From: an uncultured Microbacterium sp.
GTDB taxonomy: Bacteria; Actinomycetota; Actinomycetes; Actinomycetales; Microbacteriaceae
DNA length: 64,000 nt
Direction: 5' to 3'
Assembly: GCF_947488465.1 (NCBI RefSeq)
Contig: NZ_CANKZA010000002.1
Span: 1 to 64,000 of the forward strand
The notes beneath the pieces were generated by a model. It saw only the letters and a program-made list of their open reading frames with translations. It was not told the origin of the DNA and did no database searches. The position numbers and the translations under genes were made by a program. Shown here piece after piece: positions 38,701-47,689 of the stretch. How positions within the stretch are numbered: position 1 is the first letter of the stretch; each line of letters begins with the position of its first letter.

Positions 38701-39430
38701 ATTCTCCTACCGCTACGACGAGTCCGCCCCACGCGGATCGCGGATCGTGTCGATGGCGTTCGCGGGCAAGCCCGTGACGGCGACCGAGTCGTTCACCGTC
38801 GTGACGAACTCCTTCCTCGCCGCCGGCGGCGACAACTTCGTCACCTTCGCGGCCGGCACGGACCGCACCGACACCGGGCAGGTGGACCTGGCGGCGACGG
38901 TCGCCTACTTCGCGGCGCACGACGTCGTCGACCCGTCGCCGCTCGGGCGCGCGCTCGTCGGGGCCGGCACACCGGTCGACCCGACCGACCCGACCGAGCC
39001 GGGCGCGGGCGAGGGCGAGCTGCCCGAGACGGGCGGCGCCGCCGACTGGGCGACGATCGACATCGGATCGGGGCGGGTCGAGCAGGGCGGCGCCCTTCCG
39101 GTCGTCGTGTCGGGTCTCACCCCGGGGCAGCAGATCGGCGCGACGCTCTACAGCGACCCGATCGTGATCACCGGGATCCCCAGCGCGGGGATGGACGGAC
39201 GGACGGCGTTCACCGTGCGGGTTCCGTCGAACCTCGCGCTCGGCGCGCACACGCTCGTGATCAGCGCGCCCGGGCAGGTCGACATCCGCGTGCCGGTCGA
39301 GGTCGTCGCTCCGGGCACGCTCGCCGCGACCGGCGGCACGTTCCCGATCGGGTTCGTGACGGTCCTGGCGCTCGGAGTGCTCGTCGCGGGAATCGTGCTG
39401 ACCGTGCGGCGGCGGGCGAAGCTGAGCTGA
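35759..39430 (+). CDS. Cell-wall-anchored 5'-nucleotidase with choice-of-anchor-I beta-propeller
   Basis: The product is 1223 residues from ATG 35759 (GAGGAC upstream). The order is: signal peptide ending near ASAAPAP (about 32); a repetitive beta-propeller-like choice-of-anchor I domain (about 40-560, with ESNRVSRNLEPEYV and VAANEGDAREWGDY); a metallophosphatase domain with the metal motifs NDFHGR (568), GDN, GNHEFD (641) and HTHQ (about 782); a 5'-nucleotidase C-terminal domain with GLMNPGGLR, NVQPFANTL and NSFLAAGGDNF; an Ig-like module; and a C-terminal LAATGG (1188), hydrophobic helix and basic tail. The last trio is a sortase signal of the LAxTG (class E) type. An internal LPETGG occurs at 1088. 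It probably scavenges phosphate and nucleosides at the cell surface. Confidence 0.9.
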   Translation: MRSSVRRRAIAGATTAALACTLALTPLTAASAAPAPTPPVAYSADDAAISLTPIGTHRTGVFEASAAEIVAAHGDRLFVVNAQAGAVTVLDVTDPAAPVELYEITADGIANSVAVRSDGLGVIALEAPTKTDAGSLVFFDADAAAPTILGSVTVGALPDMVTLSKDGAFAVVANEGEPAGDFSIDPEGSIGVVTLPAAKQAPGQSAVRIAGFSAFEGANLPADVRVFGPDVAAPDQGERPLESNRVSRNLEPEYVTIDGGTAYAAIQEANAIAVVDLASATVTDLFSLGFKDHGLAGNGLDASDRDKAIDIATYPGLKGIYMPDGMSSYQAGGATYLVAANEGDAREWGDYIDEARVKDLGKKGLAAVCADSPLAAQKADADLGRLKIATDLGIADGADCYSELYSYGGRSFSIWTTDGRQVFDSGDGFEQTLAAAVPDYVNSGHDETGFDTRSAAKGPEPEGVAIGAVNGRTYAFVGLERVGGIMVYDITDPAASTFVTYVNNRDFAAGVDPSAASLDLGAEGVTFIPAESSTTGEPLLAVANEVSGTTTLFAIDDGLTDIQVLTVNDFHGRLEADLRNGVAGAAVVAGAVDAFEAKNPNTLFVSAGDNIGASTFTSFIQQDDPTIDALLAAGLDLGAVGNHEFDAGFDDLTGRVLPRFGSGDFGLGANVYLRGTKTPALPEYAVREVDGVRVAFIGTVTPDTAAMVTPTGIAGIEFGDQREAADRVAAEITAADAADVIVLLTHSGSATSVCANVAADTSTFGTLIREASPDIDAIVSAHTHQTYACEIDGRPVIQASEYGKALGTLQLSVDSTTKELVSIAGGVQSLVVGGTAAFPADPAVAKIVADAVAVAGEKGAVEVGAISADILRGGTPAGSDRGVESTLGNTVADLYLWATSNEDYAGTPAQIGLMNPGGLRTDLLYGTDGTVTYRDVANVQPFANTLVTVTLTGAQLKAVLEEQWQPAGSERPKLHLGVSDGFSYRYDESAPRGSRIVSMAFAGKPVTATESFTVVTNSFLAAGGDNFVTFAAGTDRTDTGQVDLAATVAYFAAHDVVDPSPLGRALVGAGTPVDPTDPTEPGAGEGELPETGGAADWATIDIGSGRVEQGGALPVVVSGLTPGQQIGATLYSDPIVITGIPSAGMDGRTAFTVRVPSNLALGAHTLVISAPGQVDIRVPVEVVAPGTLAATGGTFPIGFVTVLALGVLVAGIVLTVRRRAKLS

Positions 39431-39444
39431 CCACTCACACGCAG

Positions 39445-39481
39445 CAGCGTCGGATGCCGGGCTCTCCGGCATCCGACGCTG
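39445..39481. terminator. Perfect 16-bp stem-loop terminator
   Basis: CAGCGTCGGATGCCGG and its exact complement flank a 5-base loop (39461-39465). It lies between the convergent nucleotidase and acyl-CoA dehydrogenase stops. No U-run follows, as is usual for actinobacterial terminators. The arms contain GGATGCC, a word common in this genome. Confidence 0.8.
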
Positions 39482-39513
39482 TCGTTCGGGATCCGATCGC
39501 GCAGCGCCCGGGC

Positions 39514-40692
39514 TCAGCCTCCGACGACCTCGCGCCCGATGATCACGCGCATGATCTCGTTGGTCCCCTCGAGGATCTGGTGCACCCGGAGGTCGCGCAC
39601 GACCTTCTCGATGCCGTACTCCTGCAGGTAGCCGTAGCCGCCGTGCAGCTGAAGCGCCTGGTTGGCGACCTCGAACCCGGCATCCGTGGCGAACCTCTTG
39701 GCCATCGCGCACTGTACCGCGGCGTCGGATGCACCCTCGTCGATCGCGCGCGCCGCGTCGCGCACGAGCGCGCGGGCTGCCTGCAGCTGCGTGGCCATGT
39801 CGGCGAGCGTGAACACGACCGACTGCCGTTCGGCGAGCGCCTCGCCGAACGTGAACCGCTCGTGCACGTAACGGACGGCCCGATCGAGCGCCCACTGCGC
39901 ACCGCCCAGCGAGCAGGCGGCGATGTTCACGCGCCCGCCGTCGAGCCCCTTCATGGCGATGCGGAATCCGCCGCCGAGCTCGCCGAGCACGGCGGATGCC
40001 GGCACCCGCACTTCGTCGAGGATCACCTGTCGCGTCGGCTGCGCGTTCCAGCCCATCTTCTGCTCGTTCGGCCCGAAGCTCAGGCCTGCGGCATCCGCGG
40101 GGACGAGGAACGCCGTGATGCCGTCTGATCCCCGCGGTTCCTGAGCCTGTCGAAGGGCGCCGGTGCGCGCCATGACGACGTAGACGGAGGCTTCCCCGGC
40201 GCCGGAGATGAACTGCTTGACGCCGGTGAGCACGTATTCGTCGCGGTCGGCGATGGCGCTCGTCGTGATCGCCGCGGCATCCGACCCGGCACCCGGCTCG
40301 GTGAGGCAGTACGCGCCGAGGTCCTGCATCGTGACGAGGCGCGGCAGCCATGCGCGGCGCTGCTCGTCGGTGCCGTTCGTGTCGATCATCCACGCCACCA
40401 TGTTGTGGATCGAGATGTACGCCGCGATCGTGGGATCGCCCGCCGCGAGGGCTTCGAAGATCGCGGCGGCGTCCTCGCGCTGCAGCCCCGAGCCGCCGAC
40501 GTCCTCGCGGATGTAGATGCCGCCGACCCCCAGCTCGCCGGCCTCGGCGAGCACGTCGCGGGGGAAATGCTTGCGGCGATCCCAATCGAGCGCGTTCGGC
40601 GCCAGTCGGGTGGCCGCGAACTCGCGGACGGCCTGGAGGATGGCGTCCCTCTCACCGGCGGAAAGGGTCGTCGGGGTGGCGGTCACGCTCAT
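39514..40692 (-). CDS. Acyl-CoA dehydrogenase (isobutyryl-CoA dehydrogenase-like)
   Basis: The product is 392 residues with all acyl-CoA dehydrogenase landmarks: AYCLTEPGAGSDAA at the FAD/substrate site, GVKQFISGAGEA, QKMGWNAQPTRQV, and the C-terminal QLHGGYGYLQEYGIEKVVRDLRVHQILEGTNEI region in pieces, containing the FAD motif and the base position. The pattern QKMGW..QPT and RVHQILEGTNEIMR points to isobutyryl-CoA or short/branched-chain dehydrogenase of valine breakdown. A stretch reading LRQAQEPRG between two conserved segments (VVMARTG and DGITAFLVP) is encoded by a genomic repeat inserted in frame. Electrons would pass to the EtfAB encoded at 33-35 kb. Confidence 0.9.
   Translation of the reverse strand: MSVTATPTTLSAGERDAILQAVREFAATRLAPNALDWDRRKHFPRDVLAEAGELGVGGIYIREDVGGSGLQREDAAAIFEALAAGDPTIAAYISIHNMVAWMIDTNGTDEQRRAWLPRLVTMQDLGAYCLTEPGAGSDAAAITTSAIADRDEYVLTGVKQFISGAGEASVYVVMARTGALRQAQEPRGSDGITAFLVPADAAGLSFGPNEQKMGWNAQPTRQVILDEVRVPASAVLGELGGGFRIAMKGLDGGRVNIAACSLGGAQWALDRAVRYVHERFTFGEALAERQSVVFTLADMATQLQAARALVRDAARAIDEGASDAAVQCAMAKRFATDAGFEVANQALQLHGGYGYLQEYGIEKVVRDLRVHQILEGTNEIMRVIIGREVVGG
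40134..40158. repeat. Dispersed actinobacterial repeat inside the acyl-CoA dehydrogenase gene
   Basis: GGTTCCTGAGCCTGTCGAAG (40136-40155; complement CTTCGACAGGCTCAGGAACC) is a short repeat that I recognise as recurring many times, mostly between genes, in Microbacteriaceae and related genomes. Here it sits within the coding frame and supplies the peptide LRQAQEP. I found no other clear copy in this window. Confidence 0.6.
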
Positions 40693-40772
40693 ATGGTCAC
40701 GTCCTCGTGAGACAAATCGACATCATCGTCAGCGCCCGGTAGGGCACATTGCTCAGTCTAGGCGAGGCGACG

Positions 40773-41168
40773 CTACGGGCCGAGGGCTGTGGGAATGTCC
40801 GTCGCGGCGAAATCCTCGCCGACGAACAGCAGCTCCTCGTTCTGCGCGGTCGCGAGGGCGTAGCTGAAGCAATACCCGAGGTTGAGCGCCGCGCGGTGGC
40901 CGCTGCCGCGACCGAAATCACGGTAAGCCTGCTGCGCGATGCGCGCCTGGGCGGCATCGAACGGGGCGATCTCGACCTGCCATGCCGCGAGCAGGCGATC
41001 GACCATGCGATGCACCTCGGGGCGGCCGTAGCGCTGCACGACCGCGGTGAGCTCGACGAGCGTCGCGGCCGAGATCCGGCCACCCCCGGCCGCCAGAAGC
41101 GCGGCGACCTCCTCGTGACCCCGCTCCTCCTCGATCACCGCCATGACGGCAGAGGTGTCGACGATCAC
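40773..41168 (-). CDS. vapC: VapC-family PIN-domain ribonuclease toxin with altered active site
   Basis: The product is 131 residues from GTG 41168. PIN-domain order: first acidic residue in VIVDTSAVMAVI, the Glu of ATLVELTAV, then the region where VapC proteins normally read N-x-G-D-C-F-x-Y-A-L. Here it reads NLGYCFSYAL, so Tyr (TAT, 40872-40874) replaces the usual catalytic Asp. The fourth site reads VGEDFAATDI, where GDDF or GNDF is common. The toxin may be weak or inactive. GTG overlaps the antitoxin stop as GTGA, the standard vapBC coupling. It acts, when active, as an RNA endonuclease. Confidence 0.88.
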   Translation of the reverse strand: MIVDTSAVMAVIEEERGHEEVAALLAAGGGRISAATLVELTAVVQRYGRPEVHRMVDRLLAAWQVEIAPFDAAQARIAQQAYRDFGRGSGHRAALNLGYCFSYALATAQNEELLFVGEDFAATDIPTALGP

Positions 41169-41440
41169 CGCGGCACACCCCGCTCGTCGTAGAGTTCCGT
41201 GCGCTCGTACTCTCGCCACGTGCCCGGCGTCCCGGCGATGCTCGCGCGGATCCCCTCGAGCAGTCGGTCCGCCGTCCGTCGCCGCGCGGCGACGCTCGCC
41301 GTGAGCTCGCCGTCACCGGCCAGCTCGTCGACGCGTCGGCGCACGGCATCCTCGATCGCGCTCGTCGTGGATGCTCCCGTCAAGGCCGCGAGCTCCGTGA
41401 CGAGGGCGACCGTGCGCTCGTTCTTGATGTTCAGCCCCAT
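41165..41440 (-). CDS. vapB: VapB-family antitoxin (Rv0623-like)
   Basis: The product is 91 residues. It begins MGLNIKNERTVALVTELAAL, the form of the Rv0623-type (PSK operon) antitoxins, in which an N-terminal ribbon-helix-helix-like dimerisation and DNA-binding region precedes a flexible toxin-neutralising tail (TWREYERTELYDERGVPR). It sits immediately upstream of vapC with a 4-bp overlap, and would neutralise VapC and repress the pair. The gene starts 40 bp after the amylopullulanase stop on the same strand. A promoter is not obvious. Confidence 0.87.
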   Translation of the reverse strand: MGLNIKNERTVALVTELAALTGASTTSAIEDAVRRRVDELAGDGELTASVAARRRTADRLLEGIRASIAGTPGTWREYERTELYDERGVPR

Positions 41441-41480
41441 GCGGGGCGCATTCTCCCGCTTCCCGGGTCGACGTCTACCC

Positions 41481-44400
41481 TCAGTAGGCGACGACCGGTA
41501 GCACCCCGCGTGCCCGCGCGTCGAGCCAGCCCGGCTCCCCGTCGAAGGAGACGCGCAGCACGTGCAGCCCCCGGCTGAGCTTCGGAACGGTCACCGAGAA
41601 CCTGCCCCGGTCGCCCGCGGCGATCTGCACCGTGGCGACGACCCGACCGTTGTCGGTCACCGTGACCGTGCCCACGGGGGCGCTGCGATCGTCCGCTGTG
41701 ACGCGGCCTCCCACCGTGACCGACGATCCGGCGCGCACCAGCGGGCGATCGGGCTGCGCGAAGACGTGGGTCGCGACCTCCGTGACCTGCGGCTCCGTGA
41801 GCACCGCGACCGACCGGGCGGGCACCGTGACCGCACCGGATGCGGCATCCCACGTCGTCGTCTTCACGACGGCATCCGAGCCGTTCGCCTGGGCAGCGGT
41901 CAGCGCGAATGACCGGCCCGCGAGCGCGGGCACCGTCTGCGTCACAGGCTCGGGCGACGCGTTGAACACGACGAGGGCACCCGCGAGATCCGGGTCGACG
42001 TCGTCGCCGACGCGGTCGTCGATCAGCATGGTGATGACGCCCGGTGCGGCTCCCGGGCCGCTGTTCGGGAACGACACCTTCTGCTCGATACGCTCCGCCG
42101 AACCCAGCCGCAGTAGCGGCACCTCACGGCGCACGCGGAGCAGGTCGAGGGCGGCGGCCTCGGCGGCGGCGATGTCGGCCGCGCCGGGCTTGAGCGCCGG
42201 GTCCGCGAGCAACGGCTGCATGATGGGCCACTTGTCCTTGTTGTCGGCCGCGGGAGGCAGGCCCGACCCGAAGGTCGAGGTCTGGCCGGTCCAGTCGATG
42301 CGGTTGAACCAATCTCCCGAGTTGTAGCTGTTGCGATCGAGCGACTTCGACCGCAGCAGCTCGGTGCCGGCGTGCCAGAACGACGGCGTCTGGGCGAGCG
42401 TCACCGTGCCGAGCGATAGCGTGTTCATGCGCACGCGATCGGCCATGGTCGTGTCTGTCGGCAGCTTCAGCACACCGAGGTCGTACAGCGTCTCGTTGTC
42501 GTGCGCGTCGACGTAGCTGATGATCTCCTCGGGCTGGGCGGCGTAGCCGGCCGCCTGACCGTTGTAGTCGAGCTCGGCCCCCGTCTTCACCGCGCCGTCG
42601 GCCGTGGCGAACGAGAAGTCCGCCAGGTTGCCCGCGAGCCCGAGCTTGACGAGATCGGTCTGATGACCCAGGTCTCGGAGCGCCTGCTCGGCGGTCCCGT
42701 TGATCGGATCGCCGTTGGGATCGGTCGCGAGCCCGGTGCCGAAGCCCTGCCGGAACGTCGAGCCGCTGTCGACCGGGCTGCCGCCGTGGACGGCGTCGCG
42801 CAGGCGATCGCTGAACGTCCCGATGCCGGTGCCGCCGAGGTTGCCCTGCCGCGCCTGCACGAAGAGCGCGTCATCCTGCACCTCTCCGAAGTTCCAGCCC
42901 TCGCCGTAGAGATAGATGCTCTTGCCGTCGACACCGTCCTTCTTCAGCGTCAGCTCGTCGAGCGCGGCACGCGCAGCCAGCAGGTTCTCCTTCGAGTGGT
43001 GCCCCATGAGGTCGAAGCGGAAGCCGTCGACCTTGTACTCCTTCGCCCAGAGCACGAGCGAATCGACCATCAGCTTCTGCGCCACCCGGTGCTCGGTCGC
43101 GACGTTCTGGCAGCACGTCGAGGTTTGCACCGCACCGCTGGCGTCGAGCCGCTGGTAATAGCCCGGCACCACCTGGTCGAGCACCGAGGTGTCGGCCTGT
43201 CCCGACGCCGAGGTGTGGTTGAACACCTCATCGAGCACCACCTGCAGCCCCATCTTGTGGAGCGAGCCCACCATCGTCCGGAACTCGCCGATGCGTGCTC
43301 CGCCCTCGGGGTTCGTCGCGTACGAGCCCTCCGGCGCCGAATAGTGGAACGGGTCGTAGCCCCAGTTGAACCCGTCGGTGTCGGCGACCGCCTGCACGCA
43401 CGCCTGCTGCTGGTCGGAGTCGGCCGGCAGCGCCGCGAGGTCGCACCCCGGCACGGCCTGGGCTGCGCGGTCTTCTTCGATCGTCGCGATGTCGAACGAC
43501 GGCAGGAGGTGCACCGTGTTGATGCCGGCGGATGCCAGCTGCTTCAGCTGCGCCGCGCCCGCGCCGTCGCGCGCGAACGCGAGGTAGGTGCCGCGCTCGT
43601 TCTCGGGCACCGACTCATCGGTGATCGAGAAATCGCGGATGTGCAGCTCGTAGATGGCACGGTCGACGTCGCGGGCGATCACGGGCGCCTTCGCCTTCGT
43701 CCATACCGCGGGCTTCCACGCCTTGTCGTCCAGGTCGACCGCGACCGAGCGCGTGGAGTTCGTCGTGAGCGCGACCGACGCGGGGTCGGTGACCCGGTTG
43801 GTCTCGACCTTCGCGGTCGTGGGGGCGTAGACCACCACCTCCCACAGGTACTCGTCGCCCTTCAGCGCCGTGCGTCCGGCGACGGTCCACGTGCCGGATG
43901 CCGCATCGAAGGATGCCGCATGCCGCGTCGGGTCGCCGGTGGCGCCGGCATCCCACGTGAGCAGCGTCGCCGACTGCGCCGTCGGCGCCCACAGACGGAA
44001 GGTCGGCTTCGACCCCCGGAACGACACCCCGAGCACATCGTCCTCCGCGGCGTCCGCGTACAGGTCGTCGAGCACGCCCGGGATCTGCACGCCGGTGAAC
44101 GCCGTGAGCTTTCCGTCTGCGGCGCGCTGCGCGACGGCGACCTGTCCCCGCAGGAGCGCGGCGACCGCATCCCGATCCTGCCCCTCGATGTGCAGAGCGA
44201 GGTAGCCGGACAGAGCGGGGAAGCGCGCACGCTGCGCCTCGGTGAGCCCCGATTCGACGCGGGTGAGGGCGATGGGCTCAGCGCCGGTCACCTCCCCGTC
44301 GGCGACGGCGAGGCCGGCGGTCTGCGACCCGTAGAGTGCGAAGCTCGCGCCCGTCGCCGAGCCGAGGTCGCCCGGCCAGGCGATCGTCTCGGCGTCGATC

Positions 44401-47400
44401 CAGTGCGCGCGCGACTGACCGGTGCCGGCCAGCGGCGGGTCGGCCGAGACGATCTCGAGCCGGTGGGTCGTGGCGTCGTAGGTGAAGGTCACGCGCTTGC
44501 CTTCGGTGGCCGAGAAGGCGATGTTGGCGCCGCCCGCGGCACCGTCGGCGCCGTAGTTCTCATCCCAGCTGAGGCCGTGCGCGACCTTGACCTCGTACGA
44601 CCCGGTGGGCAGCTTGCTGGTCGAGAAGGTGTACACGCCGTCGCGGTCGCCGTCGAACATCATCGCGCGCAGGCACTCCGGCGACCAGTCGGCGGCACAC
44701 CCGAGTTCGGACTGGAACGATCCCGCGAGGGTCACGACCGGGCCGTCATCGCTCGACTGCACGACCTTCGTGCGCGGATCGAACCAGAAGGTCACGGGGC
44801 CGCCCGGATGGGTGAGCACGATGTTGGGCCCGCTCGCGACGCCGTTGGCGCCGTAGTTCTCGTCCCAGCTCTTCTCCGTCGCGACCTTGTACTCGTAGTC
44901 GCCGGCAGGGAGGTCGACCGTGAGCCGCCAGATCCCGTCGACCTGCGTCATCTGCGCCTGGTCGCAGTCGGGGGCCCAGTCGCCCGCGCACCCCATCTCG
45001 GAGTTGAGCGAGCCGGCGATGCTGACGGCGCCGTACGGGGTCGCGTCGTCGGGCTCTTCGGGCACGACGTCGGCGGCGAGGTTCACCCGGTTGCCGACGG
45101 ACGCGTACGTCGACGCGGCGGAGCGGTGGCCGGCGGCATCCGTCGACACCGCGCGGTACTCCACGAGGGTTCCCGCGGCGAGGCCCGTCACGTCGTGGAA
45201 GACGCCGGGGGTCGTGTCTTCGGCGGTGCCGAGCGACTGCCACTGGTCGCCGCCCACGACGCGCCACGCGAAGCTCGTCTGCCGCCACGACTGATCGGCG
45301 CTCGCCGAGACAGCGGCCTGGCCGGTCAGCGCCGCGCCGGCTGCCGGTACGGACACCGCGAGCGGCACCGCCTCGGCGGGTGACGTGACGGGCGACCCGG
45401 CCCGGTAGACGACGGCCGAGAGCGCCGGGACCGTGATGGACGCCGCGGCATCGGCATCGGTGGCGACCGTGCCGGTCGCGCCGTACAGGCCCGTGAACGA
45501 GGCATCCGCCGTCAGCGTCGGCACCGTGACGGTCGCCGCGGACGAGGTGTTGTTGAGCGCGACGAGGTACTCGATCTTCTCACCCGCGTCGACGCGCGAG
45601 AACGCGTAGACGCCGTCGCCTGCATAGCGCTCGATCTGCGCGCCGTCGACGAGGGCCGGGTGGTCCTTCCGCAGCGCAGCGAGGTCGGCGACGTGCGTGT
45701 ACACCGCGGTGTCGGTGTCGTAGCGGTCGACGGATCCGACGGTCGTGCCGTCGATCAGGGTCTGGTTCTGGTACTCGGCGACCTGGCTGGCGAACAGGCT
45801 CTGCCGCGCGCTCTTGTCGCCGCCCGGTTCGGCGCCCGTGAAGCCCTGCTCGTCGCCGTAGTAGACGACCGGCTGACCGCGGCTGAGGAAGAGCAGGTCG
45901 TGCGCCAGCAGGTCGCGGGCGGCGGCATCGGGCGTGTTCTTCAGGAAGTAGCCGATGCGGCCCACGTCGTGGTTGCCGAGGAAGGTCGGCAGTGCGGTCG
46001 CCGACGAGTCCGGCGTCGTGTAACGGTCGTCACCGGCGAACATCTTCTGCAGCACCTGCGCGTCACCGCCCTTGGCGAAGCTCGTCGCCGCCGACTGGAA
46101 CGCGAAGTCGAGCACCGAGTTCATGTCGGTGTCGCGGACGTACGGCGAGAGCGTCGCAGGATCGGCGTCGTAGACCTCGCCGAACATGAAGAAGTCGGGC
46201 TTGCCCTGCGCATGCGCGTAGTCGAGCACGTCCTTCGTCCAGGTCTTCCAGAACGGGAAGTCGACGTGTTTGGCGGTGTCGATGCGGAACCCGTCGATGC
46301 CGAAATCGATCCAGCTCTTGTAGACGTCGGCGAAGCCGTTCACGACCGTCGGGCTCTCGGTCATGAGGTCGTCGAGACCCGAGAAGTCGCCGTAGGTGGT
46401 CGATTCGCCCGAATACGTCGAGTCGCCGCGGTTGTGGTACAGCGTCACGTCGTTGAGCCAGGCGGGCACCTTGAGATCTGCCTCGGCGGGCGCCACGACC
46501 GGCGTGTACGGGAAGCTCGTGGCGGCATCCATCGCCGGGAACGTGCCGGTCCCCGCGTAGTCGGCGGGGTCGAACGGCGTCCCAGCGGCATCCCGGTAGG
46601 GCTTCGTGCCCTGATCGACGTAGGTGTACTGGTTCTCGGCGTACGAGATGACGTCGGCGGTGTGGTTGGTGATGATGTCGAAATACACGTCGATGCCGCG
46701 GGCGTGCGCGTCGTCGATGAAGGCCTTGAGCTCGTCGTTCGTCCCCAGGTGCGGGTCGATGCGGGTGAAGTCGGTGATCCAGTACCCGTGGTACCCGGCA
46801 CTCGCGTTCGCACCCTCGCCCTGGACGGGTTTGTTCATGAAGCTCGGCGTGAGCCAGATCGCGGTCGTGCCGAGACCGGAGATGTAGTCGAGGTTCTGCC
46901 GCAGCCCCGCGATGTCACCGCCGTTGTAGAAGCCGGAGGAGGTCTTGTCGAGTCCGGTGGCGAGCCGGTCACCCGAGAGCCCGCCGGTGTCGTTGGCGGG
47001 GTCACCGTTGGCGAACCGGTCGGTCATGACGAAGTAGAACTGCTGACCGTCGCCGGCTTGACGCACCGGTGCCGACACCAGCGCGTCGTCGGCGGACGTG
47101 TAGCCGGATGCCAGGGACAGCGCCTCGATGCCGATGCGGTGCGACTCGTCGTCGTAGACGAAGCGGAGCGTCGCGGGGCCGCCGACCGTCAGCGGGATGT
47201 TCGCGCCGCCCGCCGCGCCGTCGGCGCCGTAGCTCTCGTCCCACCCACCGTCGAGCGCGACCTTGTAGGAGTAGGTGCCGGCCGGGACTTCGAATGTCGC
47301 CGCGTACTGCGTCGTCCCGTCGACCGCCTCGAGGGTCGTCGCCGCGCAGGTCGGGTCCCAGTCGCCGGGGCAGCCGAGCTCGCTCTGCAGGTCGCCCACG

Positions 47401-47537
47401 ATGGCGGGGCTGCGGTCGGCCGCGAGCGTCGGGGTCGCCGCGAGGGCGACGGACCCGGCGGCGACCAGGAGGGCGCTCGTGAACAAGGCGAGGGCTCGCC
47501 GGGTGGAGGTGGAGAAAGTCGTCGTCGACTGAGGCAC
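41481..47537 (-). CDS. Secreted bifunctional alpha-amylase / pullulanase (amylopullulanase)
   Basis: The product is 2018 residues. A signal peptide runs to about residue 40 ([10 protein letters not shown]). X25-type starch-binding modules, each with a GCxGDW-like motif and K-V-A..W-D-E-x-Y-G, lie at about 45-135, 836-935 and 935-1035. The first GH13 domain has Asp420 (DGFRID), Glu454 (FGEVYD) and Asp524 (LGNHD). The second, of the pullulanase type, has the NWGYDPFHY motif, Asp1509 (DGFRFD), Glu1546 (YGEGW) and Asp1680 (DAHDN). A C-terminal Ig-like module ends the protein. There is no sortase or membrane anchor, so it is released. It would cut both alpha-1,4 and alpha-1,6 bonds of starch, glycogen or pullulan. 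GTG start with GGGAG upstream. Confidence 0.92.
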   Translation of the reverse strand: MPQSTTTFSTSTRRALALFTSALLVAAGSVALAATPTLAADRSPAIVGDLQSELGCPGDWDPTCAATTLEAVDGTTQYAATFEVPAGTYSYKVALDGGWDESYGADGAAGGANIPLTVGGPATLRFVYDDESHRIGIEALSLASGYTSADDALVSAPVRQAGDGQQFYFVMTDRFANGDPANDTGGLSGDRLATGLDKTSSGFYNGGDIAGLRQNLDYISGLGTTAIWLTPSFMNKPVQGEGANASAGYHGYWITDFTRIDPHLGTNDELKAFIDDAHARGIDVYFDIITNHTADVISYAENQYTYVDQGTKPYRDAAGTPFDPADYAGTGTFPAMDAATSFPYTPVVAPAEADLKVPAWLNDVTLYHNRGDSTYSGESTTYGDFSGLDDLMTESPTVVNGFADVYKSWIDFGIDGFRIDTAKHVDFPFWKTWTKDVLDYAHAQGKPDFFMFGEVYDADPATLSPYVRDTDMNSVLDFAFQSAATSFAKGGDAQVLQKMFAGDDRYTTPDSSATALPTFLGNHDVGRIGYFLKNTPDAAARDLLAHDLLFLSRGQPVVYYGDEQGFTGAEPGGDKSARQSLFASQVAEYQNQTLIDGTTVGSVDRYDTDTAVYTHVADLAALRKDHPALVDGAQIERYAGDGVYAFSRVDAGEKIEYLVALNNTSSAATVTVPTLTADASFTGLYGATGTVATDADAAASITVPALSAVVYRAGSPVTSPAEAVPLAVSVPAAGAALTGQAAVSASADQSWRQTSFAWRVVGGDQWQSLGTAEDTTPGVFHDVTGLAAGTLVEYRAVSTDAAGHRSAASTYASVGNRVNLAADVVPEEPDDATPYGAVSIAGSLNSEMGCAGDWAPDCDQAQMTQVDGIWRLTVDLPAGDYEYKVATEKSWDENYGANGVASGPNIVLTHPGGPVTFWFDPRTKVVQSSDDGPVVTLAGSFQSELGCAADWSPECLRAMMFDGDRDGVYTFSTSKLPTGSYEVKVAHGLSWDENYGADGAAGGANIAFSATEGKRVTFTYDATTHRLEIVSADPPLAGTGQSRAHWIDAETIAWPGDLGSATGASFALYGSQTAGLAVADGEVTGAEPIALTRVESGLTEAQRARFPALSGYLALHIEGQDRDAVAALLRGQVAVAQRAADGKLTAFTGVQIPGVLDDLYADAAEDDVLGVSFRGSKPTFRLWAPTAQSATLLTWDAGATGDPTRHAASFDAASGTWTVAGRTALKGDEYLWEVVVYAPTTAKVETNRVTDPASVALTTNSTRSVAVDLDDKAWKPAVWTKAKAPVIARDVDRAIYELHIRDFSITDESVPENERGTYLAFARDGAGAAQLKQLASAGINTVHLLPSFDIATIEEDRAAQAVPGCDLAALPADSDQQQACVQAVADTDGFNWGYDPFHYSAPEGSYATNPEGGARIGEFRTMVGSLHKMGLQVVLDEVFNHTSASGQADTSVLDQVVPGYYQRLDASGAVQTSTCCQNVATEHRVAQKLMVDSLVLWAKEYKVDGFRFDLMGHHSKENLLAARAALDELTLKKDGVDGKSIYLYGEGWNFGEVQDDALFVQARQGNLGGTGIGTFSDRLRDAVHGGSPVDSGSTFRQGFGTGLATDPNGDPINGTAEQALRDLGHQTDLVKLGLAGNLADFSFATADGAVKTGAELDYNGQAAGYAAQPEEIISYVDAHDNETLYDLGVLKLPTDTTMADRVRMNTLSLGTVTLAQTPSFWHAGTELLRSKSLDRNSYNSGDWFNRIDWTGQTSTFGSGLPPAADNKDKWPIMQPLLADPALKPGAADIAAAEAAALDLLRVRREVPLLRLGSAERIEQKVSFPNSGPGAAPGVITMLIDDRVGDDVDPDLAGALVVFNASPEPVTQTVPALAGRSFALTAAQANGSDAVVKTTTWDAASGAVTVPARSVAVLTEPQVTEVATHVFAQPDRPLVRAGSSVTVGGRVTADDRSAPVGTVTVTDNGRVVATVQIAAGDRGRFSVTVPKLSRGLHVLRVSFDGEPGWLDARARGVLPVVAY

Positions 47538-47557
47538 GCGGAGCTCCCGGGGTGTGC

Positions 47558-47575
47558 GGGCACGGCGCCGTGCCC
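47558..47575. promoter_or_regulatory. Perfect 18-bp palindrome in the amylopullulanase leader
   Basis: GGGCACGGCGCCGTGCCC is self-complementary over its full length and lies 20 bp upstream of the GTG start. In RNA it would form a stable but loop-strained hairpin next to the ribosome site. It could also be a protein site. Function not known. Confidence 0.35.
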
Positions 47576-47591
47576 TCTGCGGTCGCCTCCG

Positions 47592-47613
47592 ACGCTACTG
47601 TGACCGATCACAG
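47592..47613 (-). promoter_or_regulatory. -10 box and palindromic operator upstream of amylopullulanase
   Basis: The minus-strand TAGCGT -10 (47597-47592) is immediately preceded by the dyad CTGTGATCGGTCACAG (47613-47598). The dyad fills the space between -35 and -10, a repressor position. The half-sites TGTGA/TCACA look like CRP/GlxR, but the spacer is 4 and not 6 bp, so another regulator is possible. Confidence 0.5.
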
Positions 47614-47689
47614 TTTCGGATGAGAAGTCTCTCATACCGGCAGCCGGGCGAATCCGGCTGCGCGTGAGCCGCCCTGTCAGACCTCCGCG

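Noticed and set aside
42501..45383. A 960-residue plus-strand open frame
   Set aside because: Antisense to the amylopullulanase; no recognisable domain and biased composition.
47598..47613. A classical CRP/GlxR site
   Set aside because: The spacer between TGTGA and TCACA is 4 bp, not 6. It is retained only as a palindrome of unknown binder.
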